This document shows, piece by piece, positions 8,773 to 17,190 of a stretch of DNA of 64,000 bases (position 1 is the stretch's first letter; every line of letters begins with the position of its first letter). The translations under genes and the position numbers were made by a program. The notes under the pieces are model-generated. The model did not search any database. It was given only the letters and a program-made list of their open reading frames with translations, and was not told where the DNA came from. The stretch is from Archangium violaceum (GTDB lineage Bacteria > Myxococcota > Myxococcia > Myxococcales > Myxococcaceae): assembly GCF_016887565.1 (NCBI RefSeq), contig NZ_CP069396.1, forward strand, positions 13,149,981-13,213,980, read 5' to 3'.

Positions 8773-10158
8773 TCAGATACCCTCACCCCGTCCCTCTCCC
8801 AGAGGGAGAGGGGTGGTGGTTGTCGTGGGCGCATGCACCGGCAATTCCAGACACAGCCGTGCGCCTCCCTCGGGGCGGTTCTCCGCTCTCAGTGTTCCCC
8901 CGAAGCGCTCCACCAGCTCTCGTGAGATCGACAGGCCCAGTCCTGTTCCCTTCTCCGGGCCCTTCGTCGTGAAGAAGGTGTCGAACACCCTCGGCAAGAC
9001 CTCGGGTGGAATCCCTGGCCCATTGTCCTCCACCATCAGCGTCACCCTCCCCCCCTCCGCCACTCCCCTCACCGTCACCTCTCCCCCCTGCACCTTCGCC
9101 TCCTCCAGCGCGTCCCCCGCGTTCACCAGCAGGTTCAACAGCACCTGCGCCAGTCTCCTCCTCGTGGCGAACACCTCCGGCAGCTCCGCCGGTACCTCTA
9201 CCTTCAGCTTCGCCACGTGCTTGAGCCTCACCCCCGCCAGCCTCGCCGCGTCCGTCACTACGTCCGCCAGCGCGCACTCGCTCGGCTCCTCCTGATCCAT
9301 CCTCGAGAAGCCCTTCAGGTCCGACACAATCTGACGGATTCGCTCCACCCCCGTGCGCGTCTCGTCCATCACTTCCTGCAACTCCTGCCGCGTCTCGTCC
9401 GGCAACTGCTGCGCCAGCACCTCCGTGCGCAGGAAGTCCAGGTTGGAGCGCACGAAAGCCAGCGGGTTGTTGATTTCGTGCATCACGCTCGCCGCCAGCC
9501 GCCCCACCGTCGCCAGCTTCTCCGTCTGTGCCCGGTGGCGATCGGCCACCGCCAGCTTCTCCAGTGACTCGCGCCGCGCTCGCTCCAGCCGGGCCTCGCT
9601 CTCGGCCGCCTGCGCCTTGCGCAACTGCCCCGAGGCGTACGTCGCGAAGAACGTGGACGAGCCCACCATGCACGCCCACCCCAGCGCGTGCGGCACGCTG
9701 TCGCGCGTCGCCAGCATCAGGCCCAGCACCCCCAGCGTGCTGGTGATTCCACCGCCAATGGCCGGCCCCGCATGCCGTGGATGCACGAGCGCCATCATCA
9801 GCGGCACCGTCGGCACCAGGTTGATGTACGGGCTCCGCGCCTGCCCCGTGAAGTAGACGAGGCTCAGGAAGAACCCGCTCGTCAGCACGCTGTTGAGCGT
9901 GGCCACCGCCGGATACCAGCGCTCGTCCAGCTTCCGCACCGCCCAGCCGTAGGCCAACAACTCCGCGCACCAGGCCACCCGCGTCAGCAGCGTCTCGAGG
10001 CTCGGCTGCCCCAGGATGAGCACGTCCATGCCGTACAGCAGCAGCGTGCCCGCCGCGAACACCAGGCTCTTTCTCAGCCGTTGTGCCTTCTCCGTGCTCG
10101 CGGCTTGCTCGGGGGTCGGGGTCTCGATGGGGCGAACAGAGGGCAGAGGCAGCTGCAC
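8773..10158 (-). CDS. Membrane sensor histidine kinase
   Basis: 461 residues. About five hydrophobic segments lie between residues 33 and 175, followed by a coiled coil, a HisKA domain with phospho-acceptor His227 (VMHEINNPLAF), and an HATPase_c domain with N (NLLVNAGDA), G1 (DNGPGIP) and G2 (GTGLGLSIS) boxes. No response regulator is adjacent. The last residues (TPLPLGEGRGEGI) are encoded by the interspersed palindrome at 8780-8813, so the natural C-terminus was extended by the repeat. The methyltransferase gene ends 11 bp upstream, so the two are probably cotranscribed. Confidence 0.92.
   Translation of the reverse strand: MQLPLPSVRPIETPTPEQAASTEKAQRLRKSLVFAAGTLLLYGMDVLILGQPSLETLLTRVAWCAELLAYGWAVRKLDERWYPAVATLNSVLTSGFFLSLVYFTGQARSPYINLVPTVPLMMALVHPRHAGPAIGGGITSTLGVLGLMLATRDSVPHALGWACMVGSSTFFATYASGQLRKAQAAESEARLERARRESLEKLAVADRHRAQTEKLATVGRLAASVMHEINNPLAFVRSNLDFLRTEVLAQQLPDETRQELQEVMDETRTGVERIRQIVSDLKGFSRMDQEEPSECALADVVTDAARLAGVRLKHVAKLKVEVPAELPEVFATRRRLAQVLLNLLVNAGDALEEAKVQGGEVTVRGVAEGGRVTLMVEDNGPGIPPEVLPRVFDTFFTTKGPEKGTGLGLSISRELVERFGGTLRAENRPEGGARLCLELPVHAPTTTTTPLPLGEGRGEGI
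8780..8813 (+). repeat. Interspersed palindrome, single copy, inside the end of a histidine kinase gene
   Basis: CCCTCACCCCGT then CCCTCTCCC-AGAGGGAGAGGGG. The arms CCCTCTCCC and GGGAGAGGG form the hairpin. Same family as 17711, 24337, 24402, 39787, 39854, 44998, 48013, 63404 and 63462. It may also terminate transcription for the minus-strand kinase. Confidence 0.9.
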
Positions 10159-10169
10159 GGGGTATTTCC

Positions 10170-10892
10170 TCAGCGCCGGGTGGCGATCACCACGCGAAAC
10201 CCGTACCGCTCATACGGTTCGGGCAGCGCTTCCGGGCGCACGTCCACGGTGAACCCGTGGGTCTCCAGCAGCTCGCGGGCGCGCGGCAGCAGGAAGGTCA
10301 GGTAGTACATGACGAAGGGCGGCCTCCAGAGCGCGTTGCGCACCCGCATGGCCGCGTTGAAGGCCCGCGCCACCCAGTACCCGGGGCGCAGCCTCGAGGG
10401 CTCCTCCCCCGTGACGAACACGAAGCGGCCTCCCGGTTTCAGCGCCCGGTGGATTCCCGCCACCAGCCGCGGCTCGTCCTCCTCCAGCACGTGTCCGAAG
10501 GCGCCGTAGCTCGTCACCAGGTCGAACTCCTCCCGCCACCCCATCTCCAATGCGTCGCCCCGCACCAGCTCCACCCGCGCTTCTCCCGGCGCTTGCGCCA
10601 GCAGCCGCCCCGCCTCGTCCAGCATCCCCTGGCTCAGGTCCAACCCCACCACCCGCTCGCGGCACAGCGGCCTCAGGTAGCGCATCGCCGCCCCCGTCCC
10701 GCAGCACACGTCCAGCGCGCTCCCCACGCTCCCCGGCTTGCCCGCCACCTCCAGGCTCGCCTTCAGCAGCGCGTCCGGTGTGCGGAACGGCGTGTACTCG
10801 AACTTGGGCGCCAGCAGGTCATACCCGCGCTCCACCGAGCTCAGGCCCTGCTGAAGGAGCTCCATGAGGCTCGGTCCCTTGGGGTGGAACAT
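10170..10892 (-). CDS. SAM-dependent class I methyltransferase
   Basis: 240 residues from ATG 10892, which has AGGGGG five bases upstream. A longer in-frame reading reaches 11357 but overlaps the neighbouring kinase and lacks homology. Rossmann motif I is ALDVCCGTGAAM, followed by the acidic strand VVGLDLSQGML, then GDALEM and the post-motif LKPGGRFVFVTGEE, as in Methyltransf_11/25 proteins. The substrate is unknown. It lies just upstream of the kinase gene in the same direction. Confidence 0.85.
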   Translation of the reverse strand: MFHPKGPSLMELLQQGLSSVERGYDLLAPKFEYTPFRTPDALLKASLEVAGKPGSVGSALDVCCGTGAAMRYLRPLCRERVVGLDLSQGMLDEAGRLLAQAPGEARVELVRGDALEMGWREEFDLVTSYGAFGHVLEEDEPRLVAGIHRALKPGGRFVFVTGEEPSRLRPGYWVARAFNAAMRVRNALWRPPFVMYYLTFLLPRARELLETHGFTVDVRPEALPEPYERYGFRVVIATRR

Positions 10893-11008
10893 GCGGCCCC
10901 CTGGTCTACCCCAGGTCGTCCCGTCGGAGCGATCTATGTCCGCCAGGAGTGTAGAAATTCTGCGGGGGCGGATAATTCGGGGTGTCTGGAGCGTGCGGCA
11001 GCGGACTT

Positions 11009-12577
11009 TCAGCGGGCGCGGGGCAGCTCGAAGAAGAAGGTGATGCCCGGGCGGCCCGCGTGGTCCTGCACGCCCAGGGAGCCGCCGTGGCGCGCGATGA
11101 TTTCGCGCGAGATGTAGAGGCCCAGGCCCAGGCCGGGCTGGTGCACGGAGGAGGACAGCCGGTTGAAGCGCTGGAAGAGCTGGGCCTGCTCCTCGGGGGA
11201 AATCCCCGGGCCCTCGTCGGAGACGGAGACGCGGAAGGTGCTGTCCCAGGAGGCCAGCAGCACGGCCACGCGGGCCTCGGGCGGCGTGTACTTCATCGCG
11301 TTGTCGAGGAAGTTGCCGAGCACCTGCTCGATGCGGTCCCGGTCCGCGCTCACCCACGCGACGCCCTCGAGCAGCCGCACCTCCAGCGGGCGCTGGGGGT
11401 GCTGCTGGCGGAAGTCCTCGGACACGTCGGCCACCAGGGCGCGCAGGTCCACCGGCCGCGTGCGGATGTGCAGCTGGCCCCGCTCCAGCCGCGAGGCGTC
11501 CAGCAGGTCATTGGCCAGCCGGGTGAGGCGCCCCGTGTAGCGCTCCATGCGCGAGATGAGCGTGACGTCCGAGACGGGCTGGTGGGCCTCCAGCTGGCGC
11601 CGCGCCTGGGTGAGCACCAGGTGCAGCGACGTGAGCGGCGTGCGCAGCTCGTGCGAGGCGATGTTGAGGAACTCGCTCTTGGTGCGATCGGCCGCCACGG
11701 CCGCGTCCTTGAGCTTCTGCAGCTCCGCGGTGCGCTCGCGCACGCGCACCTCCAGCTCGTCGTGGGCCCGGGCCAGGGCCGCCTCGGCGCGCTTGCGGTC
11801 GGTGATGTCCAGGACGATGCCCACCAGCCCCGCCGGCTGTCCGCGCGAGTCCGTGTACGTGGCCTTGTAGAAGATGACGTCGTGCACCTCGCCGGTGCCG
11901 AAGCGCACCTGGGACTCGTACGTCTGGATGCCCGGGTGGTCGAAGAGCTCCTGGTCCTTGGCGGCGTAGCGCGCGGCGAGCTCGGGCGGGGCCATCTCCC
12001 AGACGGACTTGCCGACGATGTCCTCGCGCTTCTTGCCGTGCATCTCCAGGAAGGCCCGGTTGCAGCCGCGGTAACGCCCATCCAGCGTCTTGTGGAAGAT
12101 GGGGTTGGGGATGCTGTCGATGAGCGTCTGGAAGAAGTCCACCTGCTCGCGCAGCGCCTGGTCGCGCTCCGTCACCTCCACGCCGGTGAGGACGAGGTAG
12201 CCGGCCGCCTCCCCGGACTCGAGCCGCGACGTGCTCCACTCGAGCAGCCGGCGCTGGCCCCCGCGCGTGTGCCAGAGGCCGTCGTGACGGGCCGGGTGGG
12301 GACCCTCCACCAGCCGCGCGAGCGCCTGGCGCTCCCGCTCCTGCTCGTGCCCTGGCGTGACGAGCTCCTCCAGACGCAGGCCCCGCGCCTCGCTCGTGGA
12401 GCGGCCGAGCACCTGCTCTCCCAGGCGGTTGAGGTGGACGAGGCACCCCTTCGGGTCGAGCACCAGGACGAGCGCCTGGATGGCATCCAGGAGCACGATA
12501 GGGCCCAGTCCAACAGGCAGCGCCGTGTCCGCCAGGTCCTCGTGGTGCATCGGCGACAAGGCCATGTCGTGCAGCAT
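11009..12577 (-). CDS. PAS-domain hybrid-free sensor histidine kinase, soluble
   Basis: About 522 residues from ATG 12577 (an open frame extends to 12751 but looks non-coding; ATG 12565 is an alternative). Two PAS domains (ALVLVLDPKGCLVHLN and PNPIFHKTLDGRYRGCN), a PAC segment (GIVLDITDRKRAEAAL), a coiled coil, HisKA with SHELRTPLTSL, and HATPase_c with NFLDNAMKY, DEGPGI and GLGLGLYISRE. There are no membrane segments, so it probably senses a cytoplasmic or diffusible signal. No partner regulator is adjacent. Confidence 0.92.
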   Translation of the reverse strand: MLHDMALSPMHHEDLADTALPVGLGPIVLLDAIQALVLVLDPKGCLVHLNRLGEQVLGRSTSEARGLRLEELVTPGHEQERERQALARLVEGPHPARHDGLWHTRGGQRRLLEWSTSRLESGEAAGYLVLTGVEVTERDQALREQVDFFQTLIDSIPNPIFHKTLDGRYRGCNRAFLEMHGKKREDIVGKSVWEMAPPELAARYAAKDQELFDHPGIQTYESQVRFGTGEVHDVIFYKATYTDSRGQPAGLVGIVLDITDRKRAEAALARAHDELEVRVRERTAELQKLKDAAVAADRTKSEFLNIASHELRTPLTSLHLVLTQARRQLEAHQPVSDVTLISRMERYTGRLTRLANDLLDASRLERGQLHIRTRPVDLRALVADVSEDFRQQHPQRPLEVRLLEGVAWVSADRDRIEQVLGNFLDNAMKYTPPEARVAVLLASWDSTFRVSVSDEGPGISPEEQAQLFQRFNRLSSSVHQPGLGLGLYISREIIARHGGSLGVQDHAGRPGITFFFELPRAR

Positions 12578-12707
12578 ACCTGTATCAATTGTTGGTGCTC
12601 CGAGGCTTTTTTCCCCGACCCGGCGCTCGTCTCGTGGACAGGCGGCCGGACCTCGGAGCGGGTGGCCCGCCCCTGCCCGCGGGCCGCGCGAGCGCTCCGC
12701 CCGAGGC

Positions 12708-12926
12708 TCAGTGCATCGTGGAAGCGGTGTCGGACTCCGCGTAGACGCCACCGGAGATGCCGGTGCGGGCCTCGAACTCGCTACAGCCGCTCATTCCGGA
12801 GACCTGGAGGTCGAATTTGCGCAGATCCGGCTCCATGCAGCGGGCCACCTCGGTGTCGTCCGGGTTGGCATGGTGGCTGTCGAAGTAACGGCAGCCCTTG
12901 CAGTTGCCCCAGTTCTTGTCGGCCAT
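12708..12926 (-). CDS. Small four-Cys protein
   Basis: 72 residues from ATG 12926 to TGA 12708. Cys9 and Cys12 form CKGC-RYFD, with single Cys30 (ARCMEPD) and Cys48 (SGCSEFE). The pattern C-x2-C, C-x-x-P, GC-x-x-F-E resembles small iron-sulfur or zinc proteins such as the accessory subunits of some glycyl-radical enzymes, but the match is only by pattern. There is no signal peptide. Function unknown. Confidence 0.7.
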   Translation of the reverse strand: MADKNWGNCKGCRYFDSHHANPDDTEVARCMEPDLRKFDLQVSGMSGCSEFEARTGISGGVYAESDTASTMH

Positions 12927-13234
12927 GGCTTCCTCTCGGGTGGAAGGGGGAATCGTCTCCCTTCGAGGGTGGGGCCGGGGCGCGGCGGCCACAAGCGACG
13001 CCAGCCCGCACGGCTGCCCCAGGCGGGGGCACGCGGCGGACGACAGGAGAGGGGGAGGTGCGAGGGCCCTGACCGGGGGCCGCGCTGTCCGCACAGCCCC
13101 CTCCGGGGTGGAGGTCCCGGAGGGGGCCGGGCCCGAGCCACGGTGGGAGGCAACCCCCGTGTGCGGGCCGGAAGGACCCGGGCGCGAGCTGCTGGGAGAA
13201 GAGGCTCGCGTCCCGGGTGGCTTGCCGGCTCGGG
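12927..13234. other. 308-bp non-coding gap with an 11-bp perfect hairpin at 13096-13127
   Basis: No gene is supported here. The gap holds GCCCCCTCCGG (13096-13106) and its exact complement (13117-13127) around a 10-base loop. It has no T tract, so it could be a terminator-like or RNA-stabilising stem after the gene at 13235 (minus strand). The promoter of the small Cys protein must lie in the left part; no convincing -35/-10 was seen. Confidence 0.5.
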
Positions 13235-14056
13235 CTAATTCGTCGACTTGCGCAGGTCCCCGCTGTTCTTGATGTTGCGCTTCACGGTGTCCTCGGCGCC
13301 GCTGCAGTCGCCCTTGGCACTCGCGTCCATGAGCAGCACGTTGCTGCTCATCTCCAGGTCCCCCTTCTGGAGGCACGCGGCCACGGGCAGGCCCTCGAGC
13401 CACACCTGGGGCTTGAGCAGCGCGAGCAGCTCGTCATCGGCGCCCACCTCCACGCCGGTGGCGGACTCGAAGCGCGCGTCCTCGCTGAACTTGAGGTTGA
13501 GCTCCAGGCTGGAGGGCGTGGAGTCCTGGGTGAAGCTGGCCTTCACCCGGAGGCTGTAGCCCACGAGGGGCTCGGTGACGGCGACCTCGCCGGCCTTGGC
13601 CTCCTCGAGGCGGAAGTCGATGCGCTTGTAGGTGCCCGCGGGCAGGCGCATCGTGGACAGGTCCGGCAGGGTGGCGCCCGTCATCAGGTCCACGATGATG
13701 GGGCCGGGGACGACCACGGTGCCCGAGCCGCTGCCGGACTCACCGCCCTTGCAGGTGGCGCCCGCGAGCAGGCCGCGCACGTCCGCGCACTTCGTCCCCT
13801 GGGGCAGGTCCAGGCGGATGTCCTTGAGGTGGAGGCGCGCCTCGGTGAGCGTGAAGGTGACGCCGTCGCTGGAGCGGAACGTGGGCGCGGGTGGGATGAG
13901 GTAGTGGTCGGCCTGGACGTGGACGCTGGCGGCCTGGGCCTGGGACTCGTGGACGGAGAAGCGCAGCGAGGCCCCCTCTCCCCCGCAGGCGGCGAGGGCC
14001 ACGGCGGCGGCGGTGGGCAGCAGCGTCTGGCGGAGCGAAAGGGCGCGGAGGTTCAT
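13235..14056 (-). CDS. Lipoprotein, DUF4382-like
   Basis: 273 residues from ATG 14056 (an upstream in-frame extension to 14137 lacks a signal). Signal and lipobox VALAAC (Cys about 24). The body has FTLTEARLHLKDIRLDLP, PIIVDLMTGATLP and LPAGTYKRIDFRLEEA, the pattern of DUF4382-type lipoproteins with an immunoglobulin-like beta fold. Divergent from the gene at 14262. Role unknown. Confidence 0.7.
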   Translation of the reverse strand: MNLRALSLRQTLLPTAAAVALAACGGEGASLRFSVHESQAQAASVHVQADHYLIPPAPTFRSSDGVTFTLTEARLHLKDIRLDLPQGTKCADVRGLLAGATCKGGESGSGSGTVVVPGPIIVDLMTGATLPDLSTMRLPAGTYKRIDFRLEEAKAGEVAVTEPLVGYSLRVKASFTQDSTPSSLELNLKFSEDARFESATGVEVGADDELLALLKPQVWLEGLPVAACLQKGDLEMSSNVLLMDASAKGDCSGAEDTVKRNIKNSGDLRKSTN

Positions 14057-14261
14057 GGTCGGGCGGGGAGCGGGAGGTTCTTCGGCCAGTTCTTCCCGTT
14101 CCAGTTCCCTGGACTCCCCGAGTTGGATATCGGCCACACCTGCCCGGCGCGGGCATGTGGGCGCGTGGCGGGCGGTGTCCTACCCGGGAGGGCGGGAGGC
14201 AGGGTGAGGCCGTGGGGACACGGGGTTACACTGGCTCGTCCGTTCCGCCGGAGGACCGCAC

Positions 14262-14774
14262 ATGAGGCATGTCCGAGTCGTGCTCCTGGCGCTGGCGCTC
14301 GCCGCCACGCCCACCCTGGCCGCGCCGAAGGAGGCCCGGCGCATCTCGTTGGACGTGACGCGGGCCAGCATTCACGACGTGCTGCGGATGCTCGCGGACG
14401 TGGGGCGCAAGAACCTGGTGGTGTCCGAGGACGTGAAGGGGACGGTGACGCTCACGCTGCGCAACGTGCCGTGGACGGAGGCGCTCGACGTGGTGCTGGC
14501 CTCGCACGGGCTGGGGATGGAGCAGCGGGGCAACATCCTGCGGGTGGCGCCGCTCAAGACGCTCCAGGAGGAGGCCGAGGCGCGCGTGAAGCTGAAGCAG
14601 GCCCGGGAGGAGTCGGCCCCGCTGCGCACCTTCCTCGTCCCCGTCAATTACGCGAGGGCGTCGGACCTGGTGCCGCACGTGAAGGCGGTGCTGTCACCGC
14701 GGGGCAGCGTGAGCGTGGACGCGCGGACGAACACGCTCATCATCACGGACGTGGAGGCGCCGAGGCTTCCGTAG
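14262..14774 (+). CDS. Secretin N-domain protein without a pore domain
   Basis: 170 residues. Signal peptide, then a secretin/TonB short N-terminal domain (ISLDVTRASIHDVLRMLADVGRKNLVVSED... VPWTEALDVVLASHGLG, about 28-100), then an N1/KH-like subdomain (FLVPVNYARASDLVPHVKAVLS...NTLIITD, about 125-168). It ends exactly where PilQ or GspD would continue into the next N domain and the pore, so it is a free-standing N0-N1 protein. The end overlaps the converging gene at 14743 by 32 bp. It is the only plus-strand gene left of dnaA. Confidence 0.8.
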   Translation: MRHVRVVLLALALAATPTLAAPKEARRISLDVTRASIHDVLRMLADVGRKNLVVSEDVKGTVTLTLRNVPWTEALDVVLASHGLGMEQRGNILRVAPLKTLQEEAEARVKLKQAREESAPLRTFLVPVNYARASDLVPHVKAVLSPRGSVSVDARTNTLIITDVEAPRLP

Positions 14775-15381
14775 CGTCCGGGGGGAAGCGGCCGTACCAG
14801 TCGAGGGAGAGCAGCACGTCGCCGCGCCAGGTGGCGTAGAGGTCGTGCTCCAGGTCCATGCCGGCGCGCGCGGTGAGGGTGAGGCCCACGGGTCCCAGCC
14901 GTCCGCGCCCGCCGAGCACCGTGCGCACGGGGAAGCGGGGGCCACCGGTGCGCAGGAAGGCCTCGGCTCCCGCCTGGACGCCGAGGAAGCCCTCGAGGCG
15001 CGGGCCGCCGAGGCCCACGAAGAGTCCCCCATGCGGCCCGAGGCCCACGTCGGCGGGGCCTCGCACGACGCCGAGGGCCGTGAGGCCGAGCTGGGCCGAG
15101 GCGGAGAAGGCGCCCTCGCCCGAGCCGAGCCGCCACTGCCCCGCGCCGCGCAGCTCGAGCACGCCGCTGCCCGGGTGGACGAAGAGCTCGCCGCCGAAGG
15201 CGGTGGGGCGGACGTCGGGCCCGGCGGGCCGGGCCAGGAGGAAGCCCACGCCGACACCCTGGGGCCCCGCGAACAGCGAGAGGCGCGAGTCATCCACCCG
15301 GCTCCGGGCGGTGAGGATGGGGGCCTCGGCGGCGGCCAGTGGGGCGAGCAGCAGCGCACCCGAGAAGACGAGGGCCCTCAT
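14743..15381 (-). CDS. Secreted beta-rich envelope protein, unknown
   Basis: 212 residues: signal peptide (to PLAAAEA), then alternating Gly/hydrophobic strands (VGVGFLLARPAG, GLFVGLGGPRLEGFLGVQAGAEAF, LTLTARAGMDLEHDLYAT) suggesting an outer-membrane beta barrel. The start overlaps the stop of the upstream esterase by four bases (ATGA). No family recognised. Confidence 0.65.
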   Translation of the reverse strand: MRALVFSGALLLAPLAAAEAPILTARSRVDDSRLSLFAGPQGVGVGFLLARPAGPDVRPTAFGGELFVHPGSGVLELRGAGQWRLGSGEGAFSASAQLGLTALGVVRGPADVGLGPHGGLFVGLGGPRLEGFLGVQAGAEAFLRTGGPRFPVRTVLGGRGRLGPVGLTLTARAGMDLEHDLYATWRGDVLLSLDWYGRFPPDATEASAPPRP

Positions 15382-16256
15382 GGGACGGTCACCTCCGTGC
15401 CGGGCACCTGGCGGATGTCATCGGCGCCGGTGCCCCGCCCCGCGAGGGCGGCGAGGAGGAAGCGCGAGAGCACCTCGGCGATGCGCTCGTGGGCGACGTC
15501 GAGCGGCGTCGCGGGGGTGCACCCGCCCGTCACGTCCTTCCGGTCGCTGACGGTGAACTGGTAGTGGGTGACGCCCTGGAGGACGGCGAACACCGAGGGG
15601 GGAGGGAGACGGGAGGCCTCGTCGCTGACTCGGGGGAGCGGGGCGGTGCAGTCGAGCTCCCCGGCCAGCGAGAGCGAGGGCACCGCGAGCGAGGGGACAC
15701 GCCCGGCGTCGGCCGAATCGGGGTAGCTGGCGAGGAGGGCGAGCGCGGCGAAGTCCCCATCGAGCGCGAGCTTGCTGGCGACGACACCGCCGAGCGAGTG
15801 GCCGGCCACGGCGATGCGGGCGGGGTCCACGAGTCCCTGGAGGAGGGAGCCCTCGGGGGGTGAGGTGAGGAGCTCCCGGGCGAAGCGGCCATTGTCGGTG
15901 GCGGACAGGGCGAGGCCGAGCGGGTGGGAGGGGAGCGCGACGACGAAGCCGCGGGAGGCGAGGGCCTCGGCGAGCCAGAGGTAGTCCTCGGGGGCGACGA
16001 AGCCGCCGTGGAGGAAGACGAGCGCGGGGAGCCGCGAGCCCTCCGAGGGCCGGACGGGGCGGCCCTGGTCATCCGAGGGGAACACCACGCGCACGGGGAC
16101 GAGGTCCGTGTGGCGGGCGCGCACCTGGAAGAGGGCCTCGGCGATGGGAGTGGGCTCGGAGCGCAGCAGCTGGCCGGACTCGGGCGCGGGGAGCGCGCAG
16201 CCGGAGAGGACGAGCCAGAGGGAGAGCAGGACGAGGGGCGCGGGGGCGGGCGTCAT
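15378..16256 (-). CDS. Alpha/beta-hydrolase lipoprotein (dienelactone hydrolase/PAF-acetylhydrolase-like)
   Basis: 292 residues. Lipobox LVLSGC (Cys20). Oxyanion region FLHGGF; nucleophile Ser154 in GHSLGG; likely catalytic Asp in LAGELD and His in VTHYQF. It is probably an envelope esterase or lipase, and the substrate cannot be read. It is translationally coupled to the barrel-like protein gene downstream. Confidence 0.8.
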   Translation of the reverse strand: MTPAPAPLVLLSLWLVLSGCALPAPESGQLLRSEPTPIAEALFQVRARHTDLVPVRVVFPSDDQGRPVRPSEGSRLPALVFLHGGFVAPEDYLWLAEALASRGFVVALPSHPLGLALSATDNGRFARELLTSPPEGSLLQGLVDPARIAVAGHSLGGVVASKLALDGDFAALALLASYPDSADAGRVPSLAVPSLSLAGELDCTAPLPRVSDEASRLPPPSVFAVLQGVTHYQFTVSDRKDVTGGCTPATPLDVAHERIAEVLSRFLLAALAGRGTGADDIRQVPGTEVTVP

Positions 16257-16354
16257 GCGGGGGACTCACGGGCAGGGCTCATGGTGGGCCCCTGTGTAAG
16301 AGCCGGGGGCGTGGTTCGCCAGGCCCGGCGCACGGGGACCTTCCGGGCTCGCTG

Positions 16355-16406
16355 CGCGCGAACTGGTCCGACTGTCGGACCAGTTGCCGGAAAACGCGCC
16401 CGGGAG
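16355..16406. repeat. Long palindromic repeat, copy 1
   Basis: A perfect palindrome AACTGGTCCGAC-T-GTCGGACCAGTT (16361-16385), preceded by GCGCG and followed at about ten bases by CGCGC, giving outer complementary arms. A second copy with the same flanks lies at 59895-59944. Here it sits 9-60 bp beyond the stop of the gene at 16416 (minus), so it might act as a terminator or as a repetitive extragenic element. Confidence 0.85.
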
Positions 16407-16415
16407 GTCGCTGGC

Positions 16416-17042
16416 TCAGTCGCCCACGATGCCCACGCGGACGCGGTGGAGCTCGTTGCCGGTGGCCGCCTTGAGGGTGAAGTCGGCCACGTCCTCGGCG
16501 TAGACCTGACGGCCTCCCGTGGGGAGGGACTCGACGGCCGTGCGGTACTTGCCCGTCTTCACGCCGCTGGGCATGACGGGCGGGCACACCACCACCCAGT
16601 CCAGGCCGCTCTCCTGAAGAATCTGGAACGCGCCCCGGTGGTCCTCGAAGGCGTGACGCAGGAAGGGGGGCAGGCCGTGCTCCCCGGTGAGCCCTCCGGC
16701 CGGGTGTGGAAGCAGTCCGGCCGCGCCCACGGTGACGAGCCGTTGAACACCCTCGGTCTTCATGGCCGCGACGAGGGTGCGCGTGGCCTCGGTCACCACC
16801 GTCACCGCGTGCGTCACGTCCCGAGCCCCCAGCGCGCTCACCACCACCTCGGCGCCGCGCAGGGCCTCGGCCACGGCGGCCCCATCCTCCATGCTGCCCT
16901 TGCGCACGTGGAGCCGCCCGTGCTTGAGCCCCAGTCGTTGTGGGTCGCGGACGTACGCCGTCACCTCGTGCCCCTGCCCCAGCGCATCGTGCACCAGCGT
17001 GTGCCCGACGCGCCCCGTCGCTCCGAAGACCGTCAACCGCAT
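16416..17042 (-). CDS. NAD(P)-binding atypical SDR (NmrA/SDR_a5-like)
   Basis: 208 residues from ATG 17042, which has GGAGGAGAG upstream. N-terminal Rossmann motif VFGATGRVG, then VTAYVRDP, VVSALGARD, VTVGAAGLL and WVVVCPPVM, as in NAD(P)H-dependent epimerase/flavin-reductase-like proteins. It probably binds NADP; the substrate is unknown. Confidence 0.8.
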   Translation of the reverse strand: MRLTVFGATGRVGHTLVHDALGQGHEVTAYVRDPQRLGLKHGRLHVRKGSMEDGAAVAEALRGAEVVVSALGARDVTHAVTVVTEATRTLVAAMKTEGVQRLVTVGAAGLLPHPAGGLTGEHGLPPFLRHAFEDHRGAFQILQESGLDWVVVCPPVMPSGVKTGKYRTAVESLPTGGRQVYAEDVADFTLKAATGNELHRVRVGIVGD

Positions 17043-17190
17043 GGGTGTCTCTCCTCCGTACGAACCGGGGCCCGGGTATATCCTCCTCGGTGCCAGGATG
17101 TCCGCACGCTGTGCGTCGTGAGGGGGGCTCACCGGGAGGACGGGCACCCCCGGGAGCGGCTTCCCAGGACTTGAGAGGACTGTGTCGGGC

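Noticed and set aside
10893..11357. N-terminal extension of the methyltransferase to 11357
   Set aside because: It lies antisense-frame within the kinase coding region and has no homology. ATG 10892 has a ribosome site.
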